A stretch of 60,000 bases of DNA from Chrysomallon squamiferum. Its lineage: Eukaryota > Mollusca > Gastropoda > Neomphalida > Peltospiridae. How positions within the stretch are numbered: position 1 is the stretch's first letter; every line of letters begins with the position of its first letter. The stretch spans positions 20,940,910 to 21,000,909 of the forward strand of contig CM022667.1 in the NCBI GenBank assembly GCA_012295275.1, in the 5' to 3' direction. Shown here in pieces: positions 13,861-25,280 of the stretch. The notes below the pieces were generated by a model, which was not told where the DNA came from, ran no database searches, and worked only from the letters and a program-made list of their open reading frames with translations. Both the position numbers and the translations under genes were made by a program.

Positions 13861-16800
13861 TTTAAACAGTCCTCATGCATGAACTTGAGGATAAAGACAC
13901 AATTTGAATATTAGTTACTTTGTACATACGTTTTAAATAAATATGTTTTAAACACTAGGGGTGTATATTTTTTAAAACATTTTTCCACTGCCATGGAAAA
14001 AGCATGAAGTGTTTGGCTATGCCTCCATTAACCTACATTTTAAAAAACAACTCAACAGTTTCACTCGTTTTCAGAAGATATCTACACTTGTGTTACCTGA
14101 CACTGAAGATGTTGCCTATGGTGTTTTATGAAAAATTTAAGCAGATAATAGCCTGGTTGTTAAGTATTAATGTCTATATCCCTAGTGTTTATCTTCTTAA
14201 CAATATAATGCCTTTTAAAACTATGAAGTCATTCTTACACAGATTTACCATATATATATATATTTTTTAAAGTATTAAATTTGATTTAATTGTTTTCCAT
14301 GTGACAAATATTAATAAAGTTATTTTTAATCTCTCCTTCTTTCATTTTTGTTTTTTAATTCTATTCTTCTTTATCTGTTATGTTATGATTACATCAATTT
14401 AAAAAGACAAATAAATTAATTTTTAAGAGCTAAATAATGTATTCCAAATATCTGTAACAAATTTAATAACTGACATCATTTAAACTAACTTAACAGCTAT
14501 AAAGACAATTCAAAAATTTATGCAGTTGAATTGTATAAAAACAGTTATAAAATATATAATAAAATGATAGACCAAATTAAAAAAAATGTGATGTATTACA
14601 TATTTTGTACATATTTCTATATTTTAAAATTATTGTTAAGTACAGTGATTAACAAATTCACTCATGAAAAGAATTTAAACAGTCCTTGTGCATGAACTTG
14701 ATAAAAGTGCACAGCATTGTGTTTACACGAGTGTAGAAATGTCCGCACAAACATGCAGTTCCAACAAAGAAAACATGTTGTAATCTGTAACAAAAAGTAA
14801 CAGAAGATCAAACTGACCCAATTACCATTCAAACAAATCAGTTAGGTCCAAGGTCATTCTGTTTGACTTAAATATTTGTTTTTGTCTTTTTTGTGTTTTA
14901 ATCATAAATTCCAATTGTAAATTAATATGGCATTTATACCTACTTCACCATTATTTATTTTCTTGTTTCTGTTTCATATATGTTTTAAACTTATTTATAA
15001 AGTTTTTAATTATATCTGGTAGATTTTTATTTAATTTTTTAAACAAATAATTTAAAATTTTTATTTTAATTTTAATAACCACTGTTTTTTTCTTTTTTTT
15101 TTTCTTCTAAATTTTAATTTGTATCAATAGCTTGAGTTGTCAGAAACAGAACTATAGAGCATACTATAACACACACTGCAAATCAATCACCCATAACATT
15201 ATTTTTATTTTCGGAAACACCATGGGTATTACTAAAATTGCAATTAATGACTGATAAAGAATAATAAATACAGACAAACAGAGAGCAAACAGTGTATCAA
15301 AAATGTAATAGACCACTGACTTTTCTGAATACAGGTACAGCCTAAGACAAATCTATTCAAAACACAGTAATGAAAAAAAGACACTATACAAGTTCACAAT
15401 GATTTAATCAGATGAGATAATTTCCAGTGACGTCTTCTGGATTGTTATACTGAATTAAAATTGTTTTAAAAAGAAAAAAAAGAAAAAATGGTTTGAATAT
15501 TATTTAAAATAGGTGTGTTATTTCACTAATATCAGTATCTGACATCACCAAGTCTAACATGATTTTCAAGTCTTCATACAAAAGGTTTAAAAAGTTGAAC
15601 AATACAAAGGAGGAAAAAATATAAAAGAAAATAATAATAAATATCTAAATAATACAAATGTTAAAAAAATATATATATATTTTGAATTAAAAGTATCCAG
15701 ATATAAAGTATAAACTATTTTACACCTCAAGGTGAAAACTGGTATGTAAAATTTTAAATAAAAAAAGTTTTAACATCAATATCAGTTTAAATTTACAATT
15801 TCTCTTCGTTCTCTTTAGATACTTTTTATTATCTTATAAATATAAATAAATAAAAGGGATAAAATTGTTAGACGTTTCAGAACAACTTGTTTAACAATTA
15901 CATGTAAGATTAAGGTGATAAAAACACATATCTGCACTAGTGTCAGTGAATACATAAATTTTTCAGATAACCTCAGCTTACCTGAGATAACAACTTTCTA
16001 CATGAGCAGACCAACACTGTAAACTTTACTAATATTTGTATTAGTATTAACCACTTACAAGACTAATGTGAACAATAAAAAAATCTTGAAATTAATAAAA
16101 TATATCATTATAATTCATTTCATTGTTCATTATTAACTGTTAACTTACGTCATTACAATAAATTAACATGACTCTGCGTGTGATATGATTGTATGGCTCT
16201 TTCATTTCAAATATAAAAAATTCAAATGTAACTGAGATTGGAAGGAACATATATTAGGATGAATGAAACCAGGATACTGATGAAGAAATATTAGAAAAAT
16301 ATGATATAAAGGAAAATGGAGATGTATATGGACAGAGGATATAAGAAGATGATAAAACAGAAAAATGAGGAATGGACCAGAGAGAAGGGTTAAAGTGATA
16401 TAATGAAATGATGAAAGCAAGCATTCCAAATATGAAGTCTATTAATACAGAAATACATTCTGTTACAATTCTCAGCATATTCAAGTATTACTCTGAGTTC
16501 ACAATATGCCTGATAACGTGTATTTTGTTTTTAAGTCACTGTATTTATATTTTAGTAACTACATTTAATTAGTAATTAAACACGTAAGTATTTATATTTT
16601 GCCATAACTAAAAGGAATTATACATTTATTAGCATATACACCAAAATACATTTATAATAATAAACGTAAAACAGTTTAACAACATAACTTATTAATGACA
16701 GGGTATTTATTTACATTTATACGCAAACAAAGTTATCGTCAGATAGCGACTACCGTGTTATCTTCTACTCAAATCATCGCAAGCTTATCAGAATACAGTG

Positions 16801-17715
16801 AGAACCAAATTAGGTAACACACAGGATAAAAAAATAATAATTATAAAAAAATAATATTTATTTTTTTATTTATTATTTTAAAGTTTAAATTTTACATATC
16901 CAGTTAACGTATGCTCTGTTTTGGTCGCAAAGAGATCGCCATATTTATTTATTCGTTTTTTGATTCCTGCCAAAAATTGACGTTGATCCTATTCTTTAGT
17001 CTCTGCACCGAACGTTTTGTTTATTTTCGAGGTTAAACGTTTCTTCCTTTTCCTGAAACACTGCATAAAACAACCGCATACGCTTTGAAGACTAGCATTT
17101 GTCTGTGCTTTAGTGATTTGTCACACATGCACAGATCACAAGTGCTGATCTAATACTATTAATGGAAACGTTTGGAAATATATTTTTTTATTTCTCCTTT
17201 CCACTTGTTGTAATAATCCATTTAAATGATTCATTCACCTTTTTTAAATTACAAATATTACAATTCCTTTTCAACATTTAATAGCATGAAAGTAAAACGA
17301 TTCCCTTTAATAAATGTGAACTGTCACTATAATAAACTGAACTCTCTCATATTAATTTTACCTGATATTATTTTCTTCCATATGACTGGATTTAGAAAAT
17401 CACACATAATGTGAGAGTGGCCTGGTATTCCGTCAGTGAACTCGGTGAAAGTACCATTATTGTTATAACAAAATAACTACTTGCTTTAACGTGTTATTGC
17501 GTACGCCAATTTATAAACCAGCTCATAATACCGTATTGATACTTTTCAGCCGCAAGAACTGCAGAAGATTTAATAAGAACATCTTACAAATATATAAATA
17601 GCTCTTGTTTACAGAATTGGTAGCACATGGGATAAATATTCGAAATACGGCAACAAGGTATAGGCAACTAGGTATACTAATAGAGACTTCAAGGTCCCAC
17701 ACGAGTAATTATATA

Positions 17716-17754
17716 TATATTATATGTATTTGTGTGTGTGTGTGTGTGTGTGTG

Positions 17755-17793
<39 letters not shown>

Positions 17794-17833
17794 ATTGTAT
17801 TGTATGTGTTTGTGTGTATATATATATTAACTG
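17716..17833. repeat. (TA)n/(TG)n microsatellite
   Basis: Alternating TATATA and TGTGTG tracts 54 bp 3' (minus sense) of the donor of the first coding exon of the unrecognised gene. Confidence 0.9.
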
Positions 17834-17886
17834 GACTCTAAAGATGTTAAAGAAGAGAAACATTACAATAATGACAAATAACTAAC

Positions 17887-18000
17887 CTTTACTTTTCTTT
17901 TAACTTCGTTGTCTGCATCAATTATACTGGTTTCACGAGCATCAGAAATGAGAAATTCTGTTACAGAGGGATCAACGTTGGTGTCCTTGTAGAGCGCCAT
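17887..18000 (-). CDS. First coding exon of the unrecognised minus-strand gene (38 codons)
   Basis: ATG at 18000-17998 opens a frame of 38 residues beginning MALYKDTNVDPS and ending NEVKRKVK. It is followed by a GTTAGT donor. An in-frame TAG at 18033-18031, ten codons upstream, supports this ATG as the first available start. The exon ends in phase 0, matching the exon at 1041-1256. The peptide is hydrophilic and shows no signal peptide or membrane segment. I see no family match and assign no function. The coding-like composition, the start context and the matching exon phase are the support. Confidence 0.62.
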
Positions 18001-18300
18001 TCCGTCACTTACTGAAAGGATTATTTCGCGCTATCAGCTGATGTGGGTAACACTGCTATAGTCTGTTCTCATATTTCTTTAGCGGGTAGATTAGTACAAA
18101 ATACCTACACTATAATTAAACGTACGCTTAGTTCAACATTCTGGTTGAGGTGAGTTGGCGTCAGAAATTCACGTGTGGATGACGCTTGAGCCAGGGCTAC
18201 TACTGTAGGGCTACTCCTGTAGCGGTAGTACTATCACATTTCAGCCAACTGTTCTACCTACTGTACAACTCTTCAGCGTGCTTACACTCCATTTGTTTTT
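18001..18300 (-). promoter_or_regulatory. Putative promoter/5' region of the unrecognised gene
   Basis: Sequence immediately upstream of the first ATG. It is less AT-rich than its surroundings and has more CpG. No TATA box or other specific motif can be asserted, so this is inferred from position and composition only. Confidence 0.3.
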
Positions 18301-18456
18301 TTTGTTTTTAATAATAATAATAGAATAAATAGAAGAATTTAAGAAGATAACGAATCTATATTCTGTTGTTGTACGTGACAAAACTTGTTTGTTAGCGGTT
18401 TTTTTTCAAATATTTTATGCAGATTATCTACTATTCTATTAGCCTAAACAAATACA

Positions 18457-18487
<31 letters not shown>

Positions 18488-19399
18488 GTGTGTGTGTAGA
18501 AAATATGTAGGCCTAAATGTTTCATATGGACTACAAGGTCAAAGTAAAAGGTCAAAACATAAAACTACCTCAGTGCAGTAAAACCATTTTACATGATGGT
18601 AAAATGTGAACATTATCTAAACTAAACTTACTAATTAACAAGAACAAATGAAAACCCTCAGAGATGTAACTAATATACGTAAAGAAAAGAAAAATCTACA
18701 TCTCAGCGATAAAAAGATCAGTGGACCCCGCTACACGTGCGGTGCACAGTAACCACTGAGTTAATCTAACAACAGTGTGAAACGATTTCAGTCGAAATCT
18801 ACAGTCTTTATGTGTTTAATTATCAAACAACGGTTACATTAAATAGCTTGTCAGGTCCAATATTACATGTGTGACGAATTTAATTATTCAGTTTCTAGTA
18901 TTACTAAAACAACACCGAGTTCAGTTAACAGAATCTTATTTTCAGATAATATCGTATTATGGTTTGCCTTTTCTTTCCTAACCAAGAGTCAATAAAGATG
19001 ATACAGCAAGAAGGGACAGCTAACTAAACACTAGACAAATAGCAATCTGCAGACGATACCTTTATTTTTACTTCTGTTTTTTAGTCAGTGTGAATGATAA
19101 AATAACTGAAATGACACGCACGCACGTTTCCTTTTTCTTTTTCTTTTTTCTTTTTTTTTTTGCTCTGTAACAATGAAAAGCTGTTTAAACTAGCAAACAG
19201 CAAATATTTCCTCAGATGTTTGGTCCAACAACTGAAACTAGATTTTATTATCGCGTGCAGATAATATCACTGTTGTTTGTTATTCTTTTTTTCTTCTTTT
19301 TTTTAATTTTAATATTTGTTACTTTGTTCATTTTAACTTGGCGTACAGAAGGTAATAATTCGAAATTTCGATAAATATTGTTTATTTATTATCTCTGTC

Positions 19400-19434
<35 letters not shown>

Positions 19435-19437
19435 TTT

Positions 19438-19510
19438 TTTTTTTATCTAATATTCTTAGCCAATTAAAGCCATGGAGGCTTTAATTGGCTAAGAATATTA
19501 GATAAAAAAA
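19438..19510. repeat. Perfect 34-bp inverted repeat (hairpin) with 5-nt loop
   Basis: The arms at 19438-19471 and 19477-19510 are exact reverse complements, and the loop is ATGGA. The stem contains CTTAGCCAATTAAAGCC and its complement. It is bounded by T and A homopolymer runs that also pair. Confidence 0.95.
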
Positions 19511-21542
19511 TAGGTGAGAAGTTTCAAATCAACTTCTATCAGTATCGCAGGCCCTGTTCGTAATTTATTTATTTATTTATCTATCTATTTATTCATTTAT
19601 TTATTTATCTATTTATTCATTTAAGTTTGTTCTTTTCAAGTGTAAAACATAAACCATCGATATTTTAAAACAAATTTATTTATTTATAATTTATTCATTA
19701 GCATGTGTTTGAAGAAATACAGCCAAATGATTTATTTATAACACAAAAGGATTAGCTGAAATATGACCTTGCTGACTCGCGCGTGGCGAAGTAGGCTTGT
19801 AATAAAGACCCACATACACAAGTTTGTGTAAACCAGTCTACTACGCTGGTGTAATGCATCATAACGATTATTGATAATTTTTTAAAATAAGTTAGAAATT
19901 AGCTAATACAAAGCGTATAACAAATGAATCGATATGGTTTGCGTCATTTATTATTATTATTATTATTATTTTTTTTTAATTATTGTTTATTAACATTACA
20001 TATTATTATTATTATTATTATTAGTTTACTTTTATTATTTTAACAATAGAATTTTGTTCCCTATGATGGAGTTTATTATTATGCTGTTATTATTCAAAAT
20101 TTGAATTGTTTTATTTAAATTCACTTCATCATATCTTGATGATGATTTTTTTTTGAAACTGGAAACAAAGTATGAACTCAAATTAAACAGACCGCAGAGA
20201 GATTGCCCAAGGTTCCAAAATAATCAGTAAATATGAAGTAAAGCAACATTTTTATCACATATACTAAATCTTTACTTTAATTTTAATTATATCTTTTTCT
20301 GCATATAATAAATTAATGCCACAGAATTTTAAATAAATCTATCAAATAAACTTTTAAATTATTATTATTACTACTATTAAGATTTGAAGATAACAATTGT
20401 TTTTCTAACAAGAACAGCAACAACAACAACAACAACGATAATAATAATTATAATAATAATAATAGTAATTTACCTGATTAGGCAAAGCTGAACATCTGAG
20501 AATGACTGGGTTTGACATAGTTCAGAGATGTTTAGCACGCCAGGCGATATTTAAAACAGACAGCTTATTTCTTCGTTTAAGTATCAAATATTATTCAATA
20601 AATTTATTATTTATAGAGGTCATGTGTAATTGTTATTTTTGTTTATTTGTCACATGTGAATGGACAAAAAGGCACTGAAGTAATCAAAATATTTTTTTTT
20701 TGATTATATGATTCTCCGCCCACTGTAATAGGTAAGAGTCTTAGCTATTTTTCGATTGGTTGATTCCTAATGTTCTTAACCAATTAGAGTTTACCTACAA
20801 ATCAAGAGCGCAGCATTCCTGCAGACCCGTAACGAGAACTGATAAATGATATTTAAAAGAAGGAGAAAATTAATTATTATAAAATATTAAAATAATAATA
20901 AATAAAGAAAAAGAAAGAAAAAGGTAATCACTAAGATAAATACGAAGAAAAAAGTAGAAAAGAAATGTGTATGTGCTACGATATTAACTTGTTTCTGATA
21001 AATATTCTGAACAGTAATAATACAAGAATATTTATAGATTTCAGGTTTCTCTTCTTTAACAAAATTTTTCAGTAATTACAGAAACATATTTATACAAGGT
21101 AATAATTAGTAGTTTGCAGACATTTCAATCGCACTAGAGGTTCCAGCACTATCAAAGTGTGCAAATGTTCAGTTCTTATTTACTCCTTATCATTCAGTGA
21201 CTTCTCAACGCTCTAAACGCTCTCATTGAAAACTAAGCCCCGGATTTCAAACATGTCTGAGAAGAAGCAAGGAACATAAGTCACTTTAAATTTTAAAATA
21301 ATTTCTTACATTTACAATAACTTGTTTTTATTAATCGTCGTAGTTACTTAATTAATTAGTAGCTGATAATGTGAACTGAAAATTGATGGGGGTTTTTTGG
21401 TGCGCGATTGAATTTCAAAATGTCGGGTGTTGCCGGGATAAAACAAAGTTGAGAAATACGGTGACAGACCTTTGGATTGTTGTGTGTAACTTAATCCTCT
21501 GAGATACTAACACCGACGTGTCGCTGTGTATGTATGTGTGTG

Positions 21543-21581
<39 letters not shown>

Positions 21582-21947
21582 ATATTTTTTTTTCATTCTC
21601 TTTGTATCTGCATACTGACGCTGTAATATTTGGTATGCAAATGTGTGTGTGTGTGTATGTGTTTGGTAATTCTCTTCAAAGAGACTGTAATATTCGGTCT
21701 AAATCAATAGTTTAACAATGTAAAAAAAACTTCTTCTTTTTTCTACCGTTTGTCAATGTTACTTTCTCTTAATAATCTCTTTTACTTCCTCTTCAAGTAT
21801 CTCTATTTTTCAGTGTAAGAATGTAAGATACTATCTTTTTTCTGTCTTTTAACAACACCTCTTGTTTACTCTCTTTCTCCTTTGCTAAAAATGTGTTTTT
21901 TTAAATAACCGATGTATGACGATTTAATATAAATCAAATTTTAATTT

Positions 21948-21951
<4 letters not shown>

Positions 21952-22003
<52 letters not shown>
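21952..22003. repeat. (GA)n microsatellite
   Basis: About 25 uninterrupted GA units. Confidence 0.95.
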
Positions 22004-22009
<6 letters not shown>

Positions 22010-22081
22010 TTTTGAATGAATTGCAAATAAAGCAATTCTGATCAAATGAAAACAGGGTCACATCGGTTATTTAAAAACTTT

Positions 22082-22094
22082 ATCTATCTATCTA

Positions 22095-22132
<38 letters not shown>
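22082..22132. repeat. (TCTA)n(TCTG)n microsatellite
   Basis: TCTA units followed by TCTG units, directly abutting the left end of the Tigger-like relic. The repeat may have replaced its terminal bases. Confidence 0.93.
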
Positions 22133-22133
<1 letters not shown>

Positions 22134-22135
<2 letters not shown>

Positions 22136-22911
22136 ATACTTACGAGTGCCCCATCTTACGGGTTTTTCGAGTTACGAGCAGTAGCCCCGTCGATTTTTTG
22201 CTTTCAGTTGTGAGCCAATATCCTAGATACGATCGAGCTTCAGATACGCCGCCGCTAGTTGGCGCAGCGAACAACATAACAGCCGGCCAGCATCCCACGT
22301 CTCACTCGTTTACCTCACGTGGTTACCTCGCCGCGGAAGCATCTCTGTTGTGTTGTGCTCGCGTTTTGTGCAGTATTTTGCCAAATTTCTTTTTTCCTAA
22401 GAAAGTGAGTGCAAAGGACAGTGCTGAGAAGAACAGACGGACGAAGTCCATTGAATTAAGGGATGAAATCACAGAAAAACATGAGCGAGGTGTGCATATA
22501 GTCGACTTGGCTAGGCAAGTACGAGCATAGTGCTTCTACTTGTACCATACTGAAGCTGAAGAAGTCGATAAAGGCTGTAACTCCAACCAAAGGAGTTAAA
22601 ATTATTTGACTGGTATCCAAGATGAATACACTTTACAAAACCAATTTATTTATTTACATTCTCTATTATTTTGTTTTTATACACTATTTGTCGTTTATAA
22701 ATACATTTTTCTTACTTAAAAACACGTTAAAATAATAATAATAATAATAATAAACAATAATAATGGGGTGGGTTTTTTTGGTGGGGTTGGAACGGATTAA
22801 TGGTATTTCAATTAATTTCAAATAGGAAAATTGATTTGATATAGGAACAAACTGAAACACGAGCTCGGTCACGGAACGAATTAAACTCGTAATCAAGGTA
22901 CACTGGTACAC
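22134..22911 (+). mobile_element. Degraded Tigger/pogo-type DNA transposon copy
   Basis: The left part (to about 22590) and right part (22788-22911) align with the shorter element at 54164-54611. Shared landmarks include GATACGCCGCCGCTAGTTGGCG near 22238, the terminal ACGAATTTAA-like segment, and an approximate GGTACACTGGTA at the right end. The frame at 22405-22530 encodes KKVSAKDSAEKNRR, then ITEKHERGVHIVDLA. This resembles the N-terminal CENP-B/psq-type helix-turn-helix of Tigger transposases. The frame then breaks: a TAG follows the Arg-Ala at 22530, although similarity continues in another frame (STCTILKLKKSIKAVTP). The catalytic DDE domain is absent. It is a dead, internally deleted copy. 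Confidence 0.8.
22405..22590 (+). pseudogene. Tigger transposase N-terminal relic
   Basis: This is the only coding remnant of the transposon. It covers a basic start (KKVSAK), a helix-turn-helix-like segment (SIELRDEITEKHERG, VHIVDLAR), a stop/frameshift around 22528, then a continuation TILKLKKSIKAVTPTKG in a shifted frame. In the intact family this region binds the terminal inverted repeats. Here it cannot make a functional protein. Confidence 0.7.

Positions 22912-23003
<92 letters not shown>
22912..23003. repeat. (AT)n followed by (GA)n microsatellite
   Basis: About 12 TA units run directly into about 33 GA units, at the right edge of the Tigger relic. The long Leu/Ser-repeat frame on the minus strand here is an artefact of the GA tract. 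Confidence 0.95.
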
Positions 23004-23007
<4 letters not shown>

Positions 23008-23611
23008 CAAGCGCGGATTATTATAAATGATTCTGAAGAGTCTTATTTTGTGCATGTGAGTACGTGTTCGTAGTCTTTGAACCCTTCGTTGAAATAATAA
23101 TGCTTATTATTACTTTCGTCGCCACGTCGTCAACACTACAACCATTTGTCATATTTACCTTTTTCGTCTACAGCTCTGTTGGTATAACTGAATTCTGTGA
23201 CGTGAACGGACCTCATGATCGATTTAAAGAATGTGAATAAGTAGGGAAGATTTATAAGTAGTTAAATTAATATTAAGCTTTAAATCTAACGTACCTTCTC
23301 AAAGGGCAAGTTTCAAAGAATTTGAAGTTATAAATTTTCCAACCGAACAGCCTGTAACGGAATAAATGCCATACTCAAAATGTTCAAAGATATAATTTGG
23401 CGAATATCAGAAAATGTTGTAAATCAAAATGGCCGCACTGTATGAACGGAGGTGTTGGGTAGGCTTGGTACCTATCACCAAGATTCGCAATAAATCCCGC
23501 TAAGAAAACAACAAGAACAAATATCTTGACACAGTTTCTCTGAAATATTTTATTTTATTTAAAAAAAAAAAAAAATAATAATAATAATAAAAATAATTTG
23601 AAAAAAAGCCC

Positions 23612-23613
23612 AC

Positions 23614-23697
<84 letters not shown>
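23612..23697. repeat. (AAT)n(ATT)n self-complementary array
   Basis: AAT units on the left switch to ATT units on the right at about 23651. The whole stretch is one long inverted repeat able to fold on itself. Confidence 0.93.
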
Positions 23698-23698
<1 letters not shown>

Positions 23699-24179
23699 GA
23701 ATATATATATTATTGTTTTCGGGTTGTTGGTTTTTATTAAATATATATCAAAGTGTTTAAACCTTAAATCTGTATTTCTAATAAATAATCTATAATCTAT
23801 ACTTATAGTTTAATTTAAAACGGCAGTAGAACACAATTAGTACATTTTCTTTACATATTCGAAAACAGAAAAAGAAAGAAAAAACAGTCAATGTACAAAA
23901 CAAATAATAATCAGCTGATCTCTGCAGATGTTAAAACTAAAAAGGAAAATATATGATAATGAAGATTTCAGCTTAATCTTACTAACAGTAGTTATCTGAA
24001 TTACACTATGTGTTTATGCGATTAGTGTATTTGTGTATATGTCCTACAGAAAGTCACACAGTGTCTGCAGTAGGACTACAATTTTCATTAGACGAGTATT
24101 TTACTAGTAATCTGAAACTGACTAATCTTGAACTATAATAGTACGCCCTTTCAAAAAAAATAAAGTACTGCTATTACTT

Positions 24180-24310
24180 GCGCTACTACTGTTATTACTT
24201 CTAGTTCTACTACCATTACTACTAGTATTACTACTACTACTACTACCAGTACTACTAGTATTACTACTACTACTACTACTACCAGTACTACTACCATCAC
24301 CACCACTGCT
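24180..24310. repeat. TAC/TACT-rich degenerate tandem repeat
   Basis: Repeated ACTACTACTACTACC and AGTACTACTAGTATT blocks arranged in a higher-order way, with two near-copies of a unit of about 36 bp. Confidence 0.8.
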
Positions 24311-24593
24311 ATTACTCTAAGTTTTATTCTAATAAACAGTCAAACGTTGTAACCCTTTGTGGTAGTAGAAGTTGACATACGATAATAAATATTGTTAATC
24401 ACATACAGATGTTAGAAAAACTAATTAATTTCATGACTTCGCATGTTCTTGTTAAATAGTAGTAATTAAATAGGCCTACAAATATAACACAAGCTGGTGT
24501 TATTTTTATGGTGAAGTAAAAATAAATAAATAATTAAATAAATAAATAAATAAATAACAGATTTCCCACTGAATATTTTTGTAATCTCAGAAC

Positions 24594-24672
24594 TGACTGT
24601 CGTCAACTTACGACTACTTTCCGTTCCGACCAGTTGGTCGTAAATCAAGTTAGACGTAAGTTGGACATCTGT
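24594..24672. mobile_element. Possible short DNA-transposon fragment
   Basis: A short stretch with GTCGTCAACTTACGACT at one end and CGTAAGTTGGACATC at the other. It contains inverted motifs and resembles in style the termini of the Tigger elements in this window. No target-site duplication or coding sequence is clear. Confidence 0.3.
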
Positions 24673-24979
24673 ATTTATAGAATTCGTGTTACAGTATGTA
24701 ATCAAATTATCTCAGTCTTAAGGCATACATATTATATATATATATATATATCTTTAGTAAACCCATTTAAATTAGTTTAAAACAAACACAGTTAGCACAA
24801 TGTACAATAATAATAATAAATAAATAAATAAATAAATATAAAAAAAGTCAAAAAATAAATAAATAATAATAATTAATATAAAAATAAAAGTCGACCAAAG
24901 ATTTTACTGTTTTGGTTTAGTTAGTGAAGTCGAATTAAAAAAACAACAACAACAAAAACAATTTTTTAATAAAACTCCA

Positions 24980-25280
24980 TCGAACAAACTCGCGCGCTAC
25001 ACCAGACTCGAATGTTTACTCGCCGAGATTCTCGCTGCATTCTCGAGCCTGCACATCGAACGCGATATTCGTTTATCAGTGCAGTTTCACGAACACATGC
25101 TCGAACTCTGAAGTTATTTCCGCTAAAATTAGGCATACGCATGCTAATAGATTCTGGCGATGGTGGGCCGTGTTAGTGTTTACAGAACAGTGATGACCAG
25201 AATTACAATTATCATCGTATTTTCCGCAGACGGGTACGGCTTCATAACGTTTTCCTGTTCCCAACTACCATTGTAGGATA
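24980..25280. other. CpG-containing patch in AT-rich surroundings
   Basis: Many CpG dinucleotides cluster at 24980-25090 (for example CTCGCGCGC and CATCGAACGCGATATTCG). The surrounding 10 kb has few CpGs. It could be an unmethylated promoter of a transcript I cannot see, or a relic of a mobile element. No coding exon was found next to it. Confidence 0.3.

Larger units (their letters stand above)
1257..17886 (-). other. Large (~16.6 kb) intron of the unrecognised minus-strand gene
   Basis: This separates two phase-0 coding exons. It contains the CA repeat (8689-8850), the 40/41-bp minisatellite (9333-11872) and the foldback pair (12468-13860). The remainder is AT-rich DNA in which I could not support further exons. 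Two weak exon-like frames are listed among the rejected items. Additional small exons cannot be ruled out without transcripts. Confidence 0.45.
18301..22130. other. Intergenic, microsatellite-rich
   Basis: No supported gene. It holds (AT)n near 18459-18483, (TTA)n near 19401-19435, the hairpin at 19438-19510, (TTTA)n near 19560-19625, more (TTA)n near 19950-20030, (CAA)n near 20416, (TG)n near 21546-21579 and (GA)n at 21952-22003. The short open frame at 21518-21715 crosses a TG repeat and is not credible. Confidence 0.6.

Noticed and set aside
22198-22530. 110-codon open frame as a host gene
   Set aside because: Only the second half resembles a protein (Tigger N-terminus). The first half is the transposon's untranslated end, shared with the 54.2 kb copy.
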